Shown here piece by piece: positions 1-7,900 of a stretch of DNA of 64,000 bases. The DNA comes from Candidatus Manganitrophaceae bacterium (GTDB lineage Bacteria > Nitrospirota > Nitrospiria > SBBL01 > JAADHI01). The notes under the pieces are model-generated. The model made no database searches and was not told the origin of the DNA. It was given only the letters and a program-made list of their open reading frames with translations. Numbering within the stretch: position 1 is the stretch's first letter; the number at the start of each line of letters is the position of its first letter. The stretch spans positions 1 to 64,000 of the forward strand of contig DUAG01000062.1 in assembly GCA_012960925.1 (NCBI GenBank), given 5' to 3'. The translations under genes and the position numbers were made by a program.

Positions 1-60
1 CGAAGGAGTTCCATTTAAAGATGGGATTGAGATCAATAAATCAGATCAGGTCGCCGCTTA

Positions 61-240
61 ATGAAGATCTCATACACCAGATTTGACAATAACTCCATAT
101 TGAGTGGCCAGAATCCTAATGGTACAAGCATCCAAGTTATCATTTCAGAAGTTAGAGAGAATACGGTTTTGGTTGACTTTAACCATCGACTCGCAGGAAA
201 GGAATTGACCTTTAATATCAAGGTAATTTCTGTTGAATAA
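61..240 (+). pseudogene. C-terminal fragment of an FKBP-type (SlyD-like) prolyl isomerase
   Basis: A 59-residue reading frame ends with the conserved tail of SlyD/FkpA-type peptidyl-prolyl isomerases, with the typical DFNHRLAGKELTF segment followed by a last beta strand. The catalytic N-terminal part is missing in this frame because three stop codons lie in the first 39 bases. A short piece in another frame at bases 2-60 could belong to the same gene and would then mean a frameshift, but this cannot be settled at the window edge. It is best read as a broken or edge-truncated gene in the accessory island. The family assignment is fairly safe because the NH-LAG motif is diagnostic; functionality is doubtful. 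Confidence 0.6.
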
Positions 241-339
241 ATAAATTCTTGGTTTTGTTCCGAATGCACAACCTAGGGGATGAGGGCCCCTTGCAATACC
301 CTTAAAGATAAAATTGAAGGCAGGATTGCCGCAAGGAGA

Positions 340-429
340 CGGTATGGATGTGGCAGATTCGAACCCGTGACGTTCCATTTCTCTTTTGCTCAGGAAGATG
401 GCGAAGAGTTGATTCCTCACGCCCTGTAG
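340..429 (+). pseudogene. remnant of a Cys-x-Cys family B gene
   Basis: The frame from 340 to the TAG at 427-429 reads as the tail of the family B protein encoded at 718-948, with YGCGRF followed by EPVTFHFSF. Bases 367-446 are a clear direct repeat of 922-1001, including non-coding bases after the B stop codon. This shows a duplicated gene end and intergenic spacer. The N-terminal two thirds is gone. It is a degraded copy in the tandem array. Confidence 0.5.
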
Positions 430-484
430 GTCCGCTGTTCGGGGAAAATAGGGCTAAAATCTTGATCCTGGAAGGGATAAAGGG

Positions 485-715
485 ATGGAAGATGACCACA
501 GATGGCTTGGAAATATTTCCCCCACAACTCTGGAAAAAGTAAGCGATGAAATCGAATCCTATATCCAAAAAGGGAAGGTGCAATGCAGCTGTGGCCCTTT
601 AACCATTTCCGTGGAAACAGACCGGCAGGAGATTTATTATACTGCTCGGATCACATGTAAATGCGGCGATACGAACGACTTTGGGATTATTGAAGGCATG
701 ATCCCTATAGAGTAA
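485..715 (+). CDS. small Cys-x-Cys protein, family A (copy A1)
   Basis: This 76-residue protein is of no family I recognise. It has a charged helical N-terminal half (about residues 1-30), then CSC at about 34-36, a beta-rich stretch of some 22 residues, and CKCG at about 58-61. It ends in the sequence IIEGMIPIE. The two Cys-x-Cys pairs about 24 residues apart suggest one zinc or iron site, but this is inference. The start is ATG 485, preceded by a purine-rich AAGGG. The stop is two bases before the family B gene at 718, so the pair is probably cotranscribed. Related copies lie at 1020, 1504 and 2826. Confidence 0.6.
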   Translation: MEDDHRWLGNISPTTLEKVSDEIESYIQKGKVQCSCGPLTISVETDRQEIYYTARITCKCGDTNDFGIIEGMIPIE

Positions 716-717
716 AA

Positions 718-948
718 ATGATGGCAAATAAATACCATTTTTTAGATGACACATTGAACCCTGAGACAAGGAACCATTGTAAAGAACATATCGAGAAATT
801 GATAAAAGGCCAGGCTATAAACTGCTCCTGCGATGACCTCAGAGTAATCGTCAATTTCAAGGATAGTTTTGGGATACGGTTTGGTGCGATGGTTAGATGT
901 GGATGCGGTGACCTCAAGTCTGTGACATTTCATTTCTCTTTGGGTTAG
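718..948 (+). CDS. small Cys-x-Cys protein, family B (copy B1)
   Basis: This 76-residue protein (75 if the second ATG at 721 is used) is of unknown function. It opens with KYHFLDDTLNPE, has a helix rich in Lys/Glu/His, then CSC at about 38-40 and CGCG at about 62-65, and ends VTFHFSLG. It shares the Cys-x-Cys ... Cys-x-Cys-Gly layout of family A but differs in N- and C-terminal sequence, so A and B look like ancient paralogues kept as adjacent partners. Copies B2 (1666) and B3 (2243) align along the full length. The gene follows A1 after two bases. Confidence 0.6.
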   Translation: MMANKYHFLDDTLNPETRNHCKEHIEKLIKGQAINCSCDDLRVIVNFKDSFGIRFGAMVRCGCGDLKSVTFHFSLG

Positions 949-1019
949 GAAGACGGTAAAGAGATGATTTCTCACGCCCTGTAGGTCCATTGTTCGGGTA
1001 AAAATAAAAAGGTTTAATA

Positions 1020-1376
1020 ATGGAAAATAGATATAAGTGGCCCCCTTTCATCTCGCCAGAAGTGAAAGATAGAGTAAAAAAGGAAATAGGCCATATCACC
1101 GAGCATAATTTAGTTCGGTGTGATTGCGAGTCGCTTTCGATAAGGATACATACTTATGCGCTTGATACGCGTTTCAAGGCTGAATTGCGATGTAAATGTG
1201 GCACTGCTGACCAATGGGGAGTTTTAGAGGGGGAAATACCAGAGACGGAGGTAAATGTTCGTGGACTCGAAGAGCGTCGTCCTGGAGAACAATTAAGGTC
1301 AGCGATAGGCCGTAGAAAATTTATGGACCCCAATGTACCCAGCACACGGTGCGGGAAAGAGAGAAGGTCCAGGTAG
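1020..1376 (+). CDS. small Cys-x-Cys protein, family A with C-terminal extension (A2)
   Basis: Residues 1-77 are a family A copy: an SPEVKDRVKKEI helix, CDC at about 39-41 and CKCG at about 63-66, then VLEGEIPE. Copy A1 stops at this point. Here the frame runs on for about 40 low-complexity, Arg-rich residues, which looks like loss of the original stop and read-through into former spacer. In the same frame beyond the stop there is further coding-like sequence (1377-1514). A TTTAATA ATG context without a strong ribosome site makes expression uncertain. Function is unknown. Confidence 0.5.
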   Translation: MENRYKWPPFISPEVKDRVKKEIGHITEHNLVRCDCESLSIRIHTYALDTRFKAELRCKCGTADQWGVLEGEIPETEVNVRGLEERRPGEQLRSAIGRRKFMDPNVPSTRCGKERRSR

Positions 1377-1514
1377 AACAGGAGACCACCAGGAATTAGA
1401 GACCTTAACCTGAAAATACTCAGTGAGGCGATAATCAGCCTTTCGGATATGGAGGAGATTTCGGAGAGGGAAGAGATCTTGGAGGAGATAAAAAGGCTAA
1501 AGAGTGGAAGATGA
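1377..1514 (+). pseudogene. helical coding remnant after A2
   Basis: Directly after the A2 stop, and in the same frame, an open stretch with no start codon encodes an amphipathic, probably coiled-coil segment (LSDMEEISEREEILEEIKRL) ending at the TGA at 1512-1514. It reads like the C-terminus of a lost small gene. A one-base shift near 1360 would also give a plausible alternative end to A2. It is recorded as a remnant only. Confidence 0.3.
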
Positions 1515-1662
1515 CTACAGGTGGTTCAGCAACGTTTCCCTCGAAGCCCGGGTAAAAATAAAAGAATCAATTGACTCCTATATCCAAAAAATGATGGGAT
1601 GATGCAGCTGCCGCGAGTCTGACAAATTTAGGGAGATACAGGGGACGGTCCCTATCGAGTAA
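1504..1662 (+). pseudogene. broken Cys-x-Cys family A copy (A3)
   Basis: The frame from GTG 1504 matches copy A1 closely: VEDDYRWFSNVSLEARV aligns with MEDDHRWLGNISPTTLEKV, followed by SIDSYIQK. It carries an in-frame TGA at 1600-1602 just before CSC. An internal deletion then removes the beta region and second Cys pair, and it rejoins at GTVPIE before the TAA at 1660-1662. The break is therefore by nonsense mutation plus deletion. Its end sits three bases before the start of B2, preserving the A-B pairing seen at 485-948. Confidence 0.6.
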
Positions 1663-1665
1663 TTT

Positions 1666-1893
1666 ATGACAAATAACTACCACTTTTTAGATGGTACCTT
1701 GGGAGACGAAGCAATGGACCTCTGTAAGGAAATCATAGAACAGAAGATAAGAAATCGTGGCTTAAGGTGTTTCTGCGGTGACCTCAGAGTAGCGATCATC
1801 TTATCGGACCCGGGCGAAGTAAAATTCGATGCGACAGTAACGTGTTCCCGCAAGAATCTGCGTGATGTCACTTTCCCGTTCTCGTTAGCTTAG
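1666..1893 (+). CDS. small Cys-x-Cys protein, family B (copy B2)
   Basis: This 75-residue protein aligns with B1 from NNYHFLDGTL to VTFPFSLA. The first pair CFC is intact at about 35-37. The second pair is altered: CSRKN replaces CxCG, so only three of four ligand cysteines remain. This copy may have lost metal binding or be drifting. It follows broken copy A3 after three bases and is followed by a strong ribosome site for the gene at 1903. Function is unknown. Confidence 0.55.
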   Translation: MTNNYHFLDGTLGDEAMDLCKEIIEQKIRNRGLRCFCGDLRVAIILSDPGEVKFDATVTCSRKNLRDVTFPFSLA

Positions 1894-1902
1894 GAGGGTT
1901 TT

Positions 1903-2160
1903 GTGGATATGGGCAAGCAATTATTGACATGTCATTGTAATGACTGCTCCTGTTGGACTGTATTTGAAGTCGAGCAGGCTCAAGGAGGCCTTGCCATGCT
2001 CTGCACACATTGCAAGGCAAAGAGACTAAAAAGTGGGACGAAGAAAGAGATCCTTAATTTTATTTCCATGACGAATCGGATCATGAAAGAGTTTTCAATC
2101 TTGAACCCGAAAGTGGCTGAGTTGCAGAATCCGGGGGATTTCGTTGAACCTTCATCATGA
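1903..2160 (+). CDS. small Cys-rich protein
   Basis: This 85-residue protein starts at GTG 1903, chosen because AGGAGGG lies about six bases upstream (an ATG at 1909 is the alternative). It has a cysteine cluster LTCHCNDCSCW at about residues 8-18 and a CTHC pair at about 34-37, then a helical tail. The two clusters could form a zinc ribbon. It is not an obvious member of families A or B, but it sits in the same direction ten bases after B2, so it is probably cotranscribed. I do not recognise the family. Confidence 0.5.
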   Translation: MDMGKQLLTCHCNDCSCWTVFEVEQAQGGLAMLCTHCKAKRLKSGTKKEILNFISMTNRIMKEFSILNPKVAELQNPGDFVEPSS

Positions 2161-2242
2161 CGTTAAGCGACCTACAACGGGGTCAAGGACAATTCCGTAT
2201 TTGGCGATAAGCTGAGACGAGCCATTCTTTTAGAGGAAATCA

Positions 2243-2476
2243 ATGCACATAGATTACCTGTTCTTAGATGTATCGATTCAAACGAAGACAAAGAGGCTCT
2301 GTCAAAATAAGATCGAACAACACGTCAAAGACAACGATGTGAATTGTCGTTGTCAGCACAGTCTAGTAACCGTAAATGGGACAGATCTCCTCGACAATAA
2401 ATTTTCTGCAGTGATAAAATGTGCTTGTGGGAGGCTTAGAGTCGAACCGTACCTCTTCTCCATTGGAACAGATTAG
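2243..2476 (+). CDS. small Cys-x-Cys protein, family B (copy B3)
   Basis: This 77-residue family B copy opens with IDYLFLDVSIQTK and has CRC at about 36-38 and CACG at about 61-64, ending in YLFSIGTD. Both Cys-x-Cys pairs are intact. A GAGGAAATCA ribosome site precedes ATG 2243. No family A partner is directly upstream. The space after the preceding gene (2161-2242) shows nothing recognisable. Function is unknown. Confidence 0.55.
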   Translation: MHIDYLFLDVSIQTKTKRLCQNKIEQHVKDNDVNCRCQHSLVTVNGTDLLDNKFSAVIKCACGRLRVEPYLFSIGTD

Positions 2477-2650
2477 AGAGAAAATATGTCAATATAGCCC
2501 ATTATTTGAACGCAAAGTTGACGGCGCCTGTCCCGGTCAGGCCTCATGGCGGGGAACTAATCTTGAAGAAATCGGAGACTCTTTGCCCTGTTCTTTTTTA
2601 ATCCCGAATGAAATCTTAGGGAAGTAGTAGAGAGGTAATGGAGATACGAT

Positions 2651-2791
2651 ATGTCAGATAAAAAAGGAATGACCAATCAAGGACTGAGGTGCGAATGTGG
2701 TGGTCCCCTTGGGATCAAAGTGTATTATAAAGATATGCCAACGAAGCACACCGTGGCTTCCCCCTGTAACGAATTCAAGCCGAAGGCTTAG
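2651..2791 (+). CDS. truncated Cys-x-Cys family protein
   Basis: This 46-residue reading frame has the first motif LRCECGG followed by IKVYYKD, which resembles the CxC-beta segment of the array proteins. It then has a lone Cys in ASPCNEF and stops. The second CxCG pair is not formed. An AGAGGTAATGG purine-rich stretch lies upstream. It may be a shortened family member or a decayed copy. Confidence 0.4.
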   Translation: MSDKKGMTNQGLRCECGGPLGIKVYYKDMPTKHTVASPCNEFKPKA

Positions 2792-2825
2792 GTGTGTCGG
2801 ATCAAATGAAAAAATATGCCGGGAT

Positions 2826-2938
2826 ATGGAATACAATTATAAGAAGCTCACCGATGTCTCACCCGATGTCCAAGCAAGAATAAAATAAAACAAGAAGTCG
2901 AATTACTTAAATCGATTTTCAGTGAGATATTTACATGA
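2826..2938 (+). pseudogene. broken Cys-x-Cys family A copy (A4)
   Basis: The frame from ATG 2826 reads MEYNYKKLTDVSPDVQARIK, matching the start of A2 (MENRYKW..ISPEVKDRVK). It then hits TAA at 2886-2888. A shift of frame continues KQEVELLKSIFSEIFT to the TGA at 2936-2938, before any Cys-x-Cys pair. It is therefore an N-terminal remnant broken by an indel near an A-rich tract. Confidence 0.5.
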
Positions 2939-3342
2939 TACTCGCCACATATAACTTTGCTTTTTAGTAAATGTGCTCATTTTGGGCTCAACTCAATCAC
3001 CCTCAGGCCTATTCCAGCCTACTCCAGCCAATTAAGGCTTTTTTCGTAACTCTTTGCTGGAGTTGGTTTTTGTTGGTTAGGGTAGGTTGGATTAGGGAGC
3101 GTTTACTGCTTTCCTAAATCGTGTGTCGGGTGTTCGAATCACCCCGGGGGCACCAAAAATCAATAGGTTAGAGAACCATAAGTGAGAGAATCGCCGCGAT
3201 TGTGCTCATTCGGGCAAACTGAGGTGAATCTCTTCTTGAATCCTCGCTGAATTCCTTATTCCCTTCTGTAGTAAAATCGCCGTATTTGAAAGATCCGTTT
3301 CGTCCACGATATCATACCGGTCAAAAACAGAGCGAGTTTTAT
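2939..3342. other. intergenic stretch with island-junction tRNA fragment
   Basis: No plausible gene lies here. The stretch contains several near-repeats of TTCCAGCCTACTCCAGCC-like sequence (about 3011-3034) and the tRNA 3' fragment described separately. The rest shows nothing I can name. Confidence 0.4.
3104..3155 (+). other. 3' fragment of a tRNA-Arg(CCU)-like gene, probable att scar
   Basis: Bases 3128-3144 form a perfect T arm: GGGTG, loop TTCGAAT, CACCC. An acceptor 3' strand CGGGGGC, discriminator A and CCA follow, ending at 3155. Upstream, CTGCTTTCCTAA fits the 5' side and loop of an arginine CCU anticodon arm, but the 3' side of that stem does not pair. No matching acceptor 5' strand (GCCCCCG) or complete D arm was found upstream. 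A tRNA 3' end without its 5' half is the usual trace of integrase-mediated insertion. Confidence 0.55.
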
Positions 3343-4135
3343 GGGTTCTGTCGCAAATATTGTCGAGAGATATAAAAGTTCTTGAAACGGTATTGCCTAT
3401 GCGGCCAAGGAATAAAATTGTTGGGCGAAGGTCTGGTGTTGTCCGGCTCGTTGTTTCATCTGTCCCTTGTAAATCATATGAATTACTTCAATACCGCTCA
3501 GAGTGATCTTGGCACTTCGGAATGATTTGAATCCAAGCATGGGTCGTATTTTCTTTTTGATGAAGCGGTGGTCTTGCTCGACAATATTATTCAGGTATTT
3601 GCACTGTCAGATCTTTATCCGTTTCCGGTTTTCATGATTATATATTCTGATGCCTGCTTTATTGGCCCCGCTCTTGTCGATGTTAATCTGAAGGGTTTCT
3701 TCTGGAACTTTAACGCCTTGTTTAGGAACCTCAGCACTGCCTTCCGATCCCGCTTTGCAGGGAGGGTAAAGTCAATCGTCCGGCCCTGTTTATCGACCGC
3801 ACGGTATAAATACTTCCATTCACCTTTGACGGAGACATAGGTCTCATCCATTCTCCAACTCTGGCCAATGGGTCTCTTCTTCTTTCTAAATTCTTTTTCA
3901 ATGAAAGGAGTGGAGTGATCCACATCGACTCCACGTTCTTCCATCATTTCTTCGATGTGACGGTAGCTCAGAGGATAAGACAGGTACCATCGGTTGCCAT
4001 AACAAGATGATGTCTTTCTCAAAATGGCATCCTTTAAAACTCAGCATGAGGGCTCCAAGAGTATTGTTTGTTTGATGCCACGAATGCTACTATGAAACCG
4101 CTGGTGATAACAATCTGAACTTTGCGACAGAACTC
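3343..4135. mobile_element. decayed IS6-family insertion sequence
   Basis: Inverted ends GGGTTCTGTCGCAAA (3343-3357) and TTTGCGACAGAACTC (4121-4135) match at 14 of 15 positions and agree with IS6-type termini. They enclose 793 bp, a normal size for the family, with one transposase gene on the minus strand. No 8-bp target duplication is visible in the flanks (AGTTTTAT and AAAGGGAT), so the flanks have been rearranged. The right end abuts the integrase fragment at 4142, suggesting the insertion or a later deletion truncated that gene. Confidence 0.75.
3397..4047 (-). pseudogene. IS6-family transposase, frameshifted
   Basis: Pieces of a DDE transposase of the IS6/IS26 type are spread over different frames. 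The N-terminal MLSFKGCHFEKDIILL is followed by a shift to YPLSYRHIEEMMEERG. A catalytic segment SWRMDETYVSVKGEWKYLYR follows, then after another shift YLNNIVEQDHRFIKK and LGFKSFRSAKITLSG, ending at the TAG at 3397-3399. About ten residues are also missing after VDHST. At least two frameshifts and a small deletion make it inactive. Family assignment rests on the DETYVxVKGxWxYLYRAVD and QDHRFIK motifs and is secure. Confidence 0.8.
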
Positions 4136-4141
4136 AAAGGG

Positions 4142-4390
4142 ATGCTATTTCACGATCTGAGAAGAAGTGCGGTTAGAAACATGATCCGGGCTGGCGTCCC
4201 CCAAAGTGTGGCCAAAAGGATTTCCGGTCACAAAACGGATGAGGTCTTTCATTGTTACGATATCGTATCTGCGGAGGATTTAAAGGAGGCTTCGAGGAAG
4301 GTTGAAGCCCATAATCGGGAGAGAACAGTTACAGCTACGGTTACAGTGCTTCCATTCCAGGGGAAAGGAGCGGTTGCCAGTAAGTCATAA
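4142..4390 (+). pseudogene. tyrosine recombinase (integrase), C-terminal catalytic fragment
   Basis: The 82 residues correspond to the end of a phage-type integrase. They include the box II HDLRRSAV segment (His-x-x-Arg), then ISGHKT with the third catalytic residue, and the nucleophile region FHCYDIVS with the Tyr. The first catalytic Arg and the DNA-binding N-terminus are missing because the IS6 end lies just upstream. The fragment ends 15 bases from the 3' end of tRNA-Leu, the usual place for an integrase that used that tRNA as its attachment site. Confidence 0.75.
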
Positions 4391-4404
4391 GATCTTGATT
4401 TAGT

Positions 4405-4494
4405 TGGTGCCGGAGGCCGGAATCGAACCGGCACGCTCCTTACGGGGCGAGGGATTTTAAGTCCCTTGCGTCTACCTGATTCCGCCACTCCGGC
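4405..4494 (-). tRNA. tRNA-Leu (anticodon UAA)
   Basis: Read on the minus strand, the sequence begins GCCGGAG and ends CTCCGGC-ACCA, giving a seven-pair acceptor stem with encoded CCA. The anticodon loop CTTAAAA is closed by AGGGA/TCCCT and carries TAA. A long variable arm typical of class II tRNAs follows, and the T arm has GTTCGATTC. It appears intact. Its 3' end faces the integrase fragment, so it is the likely attachment site of the island to the left. Confidence 0.93.
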
Positions 4495-4680
4495 GCTGAT
4501 TTTTAGCCATAAATCCCCTCCCCTTTTATCATCTTTTACAAACTTTCGTCAAGGGAAGTGCGCTTTTTGAGATTGCCGTTTTCAGGGGTATTTATGACAA
4601 AATTGTTGCCTGTCCGATAAAATTATCGGGTCCATGCGAGGTAGATCCGATAAACACAGGCATATTCAAGGCTATTCTTT

Positions 4681-4696
4681 TGGCATGTAGTTTGCT
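4681..4696 (+). promoter_or_regulatory. sigma-54 promoter for nirBD
   Basis: TGGCATG, four bases, TTGCT matches the -24/-12 consensus TGGCACG-N4-TTGCW with exact spacing between GG and GC. It lies about 20 bases upstream of the leader hairpins of the nitrite reductase gene. A sigma-54 promoter implies control by an NtrC-type activator and fits nitrogen-limited expression. An equally good site lies at the head of the divergent nitrogen operon (15037-15052). Confidence 0.65.
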
Positions 4697-4716
4697 AATA
4701 TCTCTAAGAGTGTAAA

Positions 4717-4827
4717 AGCGGGTGTAGATCCACGCGAGTCGAGGTGGTCTATACCGCTGGCAAGGGCGCCGTTATACCCATGGAGAGGACTGGTTCAAGG
4801 TCTTCTCGCCGGGACGGCGCTTTTTTT
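4717..4827 (+). promoter_or_regulatory. nirBD leader with hairpin and intrinsic terminator (attenuator)
   Basis: A long hairpin (AGCGGGTGTAGATCCAC pairing with GTGGTCTATACCGCT, 4717-4758) is followed by a second structure. In it GCGCCGT (4766-4772) pairs with ACGGCGC (4814-4820), followed by seven T. A nested stem GAGAGGAC/GTCTTCTC lies in its loop. A terminator between promoter and start codon is the layout of nitrate/nitrite assimilation leaders relieved by ANTAR proteins such as NasR or NasT. No such protein is in this window, so the regulator is inferred only. Confidence 0.6.
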
Positions 4828-4830
4828 GTT

Positions 4831-4924
4831 GTAACGATTCAGCACCCCTCTCTTTTCCTCCATGGCGGTGTTGCTGTGGTACTCGAATCCTCGCGAAGCC
4901 AATCGAGGCATGCTGAGTCGTTAC
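4831..4924. repeat. interspersed repeat family 1, copy a
   Basis: The 94-bp element is bounded by GTAACGATTCAGCA and its inverted copy TGCTGAGTCGTTAC. Its core contains CCATGGCGGTGTTGCTGTGG and ACTCGAATCCTCGCGAAGCC, shared with copies at 13360, 15677 and 37811. It lies between the nirBD terminator hairpin and the start codon, so it would be part of the leader mRNA. This copy lacks the middle part (the TACGCTCCGG...CGCGCC arm) present in the longer copies. Confidence 0.75.
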
Positions 4925-4957
4925 TTTTTGTTTTTATAAATGGAAATCGGGAGAACA

Positions 4958-7900
4958 ATGAGGACAGGGTTAAAGGACAGGGACACGCGAAAGAATATCG
5001 TCGTGATCGGAAACGGGATGGTTGGGCAGCGGTTTTGTGAGAAACTGGTGGCCTTCGATACCGGAAAAAAATGCAGGATCACGACCTTTTGCGAGGAACC
5101 CCGTGCCGCATATGATCGCGTCGGCCTGACCTCGTTTTTTGCGCATCGCGATGCAGAAAAACTCATGTTGGCAAAGAGGGCATGGTATGACGAGCACGGC
5201 GTGGAATTGCATGTCGGTGATCGCGCTAATAAAATTGATCGGAAGTCGTGTATTGTCCATTCCGACAAAGGGGTCAAGATTGCCTATGATGTATTGGCCC
5301 TTACCACGGGTTCTTACCCCTTTGTGCCCAAGGTGTCAGGGATTAATAAAAATGGCGTCTTTGTCTATCGCACCATTGAAGACCTGGAGCGCATCATCGC
5401 TTACGGAGCGAAGATCAAGCGGGCCGCGATCCTCGGAGGAGGTCTGCTCGGTCTGGAGGCGGCCAAGGCCGCCCATGACTTGGGTCTCGAAACGCATGTG
5501 GTTGAATGCGCGCCCCGGCTCATGCCGAGAAATATTGATGATGCCGGGTCTCGGATATTGGTTCTAAAAATCGAAGAACTCGGGGTTTCTATTCATCTCA
5601 ACAAGATGCTGGAAGAAGTTATCGGCAACGGCGTTGTCGAAGCGATGCGCTTTACAGATGGCGAGATGCTTGATGTCGACATGATTATTGTTTCTGCCGG
5701 GATTTGCCCACGGGATGAGCTTGCCCAGGATTGCGGTCTTGAGGTGGGTACGCCCGGCGGCATCGTAGTGAACGATCACCTTCAAACCTCTGACCCTTCC
5801 ATTTATGCCATGGGCGAGGTTGTCCGGCACCGCGAAGTGACTTACGGCCTGGTTGCGCCGGGCTACGAGATGGCAGACGTGGTGGCGGCCAATCTTACCG
5901 GAGACGATGTGACATTCACCGGATCCGATCTTTCCGCCAAGTTAAAGCTCTTGGGTGTGGATGTTGCCAGCTTCGGAAGTTATGAAGCCGGGCCAGAGGA
6001 GGCCAAACCGCTTACCTGGGAAGACCCCTTCGGAGGGATCTATAAGAAACTTCTCTTCAGTCATGACGGCACCCGTCTGATCGGCGGGATGCTGATCGGG
6101 GATGCCGGTGATTATGGTCTTCTCTCCATGATGGTCAAAAGTAACGACCCCCTCCCCTGTAAACCCCATGAACTGATTCTGGGCAAGTCAGGCGGCGCGT
6201 CAGTGCTGGGTGGGGTCGAGGCCATGCCCGACTCGGCCCAGATCTGTTCTTGCAACAACGTGACCAAGGGAAACATTTGTACGGCAATTCGTGAGGGTGA
6301 GCTTACGACAATGGCACAGGTCAAGGAAGCGACGACAGCAGGAACAGGATGTGGTGGCTGTGTGCCGTTGGTGACCGACCTTTTTCGCGCAGAGATGCGC
6401 GCGGCGGGGGTGACGGTGAAGAACCACCTGTGTGAGCACTTTGCTTATTCACGCACCGAAATCTTTGCCCTGATCAAGGCAAAGAAGCTTAAGACCTTCT
6501 ATGAGATTATTGCGGCCACCGGAACGGGTGACGGTTGCGAAATCTGTAAACCGGCCATCACGTCCATTCTGGCAGGAATGTGGAATGAAAATATCATGGA
6601 ACCCGATCATCAGACACTCCAGGACAGCAATGATCGCTTTCTTGCCAATACACAGCGCGGCGGGCTGTACTCTGTCATTCCGCGTATCGCGGCTGGAGAG
6701 ATTACCCCAGACAAACTGGTGGCCCTGGGTGAAACAGCCAAGGCTTATGGGCTCTACACCAAGATTACCGGCGGACAGCGAATAGATTTGTTCGGCGCCC
6801 AGGTACAGGACCTGCCGGATATCTGGGAAAAGCTGGTTGCGGCCGGCTTTGAAAGCGGCCATGCCTATGGCAAGGCCCTTCGGACGATCAAGAGCTGTGT
6901 CGGCACTACCTGGTGCCGTTACGGGGTGCAGGATTCCGTCGGCTTCGCAGTTCGACTGGAAAATCGCTACAAGGGAATTCGCGCGCCACATAAACTCAAG
7001 AGTGCCGTCTCAGGCTGTGTCCGTGAGTGCGCGGAGGCCCAGGGGAAAGACTTTGGATTGGTGGCGACGGAACATGGCTACAATCTCTATCTTTGCGGCA
7101 ACGGCGGGGCCAAACCACGCCATGCAGATCTTTTTGCGACCGACATCGACGAAGAGACCACCGTGACTTATATTGATCGTTTTCTGATCTACTACATAAT
7201 GACGGCGGATAAACTGACCCGGACCTCGGTCTGGATCGAGAAGTTGGAAGGCGGTATTGAACACCTGAAAGAGGTGATCATTGAAGACAAACTCGGCATC
7301 TGTGCCGAACTTGACGAGCGGATGCAATACTTGGTCGATACCTACAAATGTGAATGGACGGAGGTGGTGAACGATCCTGAAAGGCGGAAGGCCTTCCGTC
7401 AGTTTGTAAATACCGACGAGACGGAATCCAGTCTCGAAATTATCTCGGAGCGCGGCCAGCAACGGCCTGCAGATTGGCCAAGTGAATCGGTCTCGCTTGA
7501 ACAGTTCAAGTTACTCCAGCAAAGGCTTCCCGAAGCCGACTTGGTACAGGAAAATCAATCTGCGTGGGTGAAGGTTGGAATCGTCTCTGACTTCCCAACG
7601 AACGGCGGAGCGACGATCAAGGTCGGAAAGGTCCAGATTGCCGTCTTCAATTTTGAAAGCCGGGGGAAATGGTATGCTTGCCAGCAGATGTGTCCGCATA
7701 AGAAGGCCTTTGTCTTGTCACGCGGCATCATTGGAGACGTCCAGGGGACACCCAAGGTGGCCTGTCCACTACACAAGAAAAACTTCTCGCTGGCTTCTGG
7801 AGAATCCCTGAACGGCGAAGCGTATGCAATTCGGGTGTTTCAGGTCAAGGTAGAGGGGGAGGAGGTCTTTCTGGATCTCCCGCCGATAGAGGTCTTGGAT

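Noticed and set aside
3104-3155. Functional tRNA-Arg
   Set aside because: No acceptor 5' strand or D arm is present and the anticodon stem does not pair, so it is only a fragment.
6449-6991. 180-residue minus-strand frame within nirBD
   Set aside because: Antisense shadow; no ribosome site, and the sense frame carries conserved cofactor motifs throughout.
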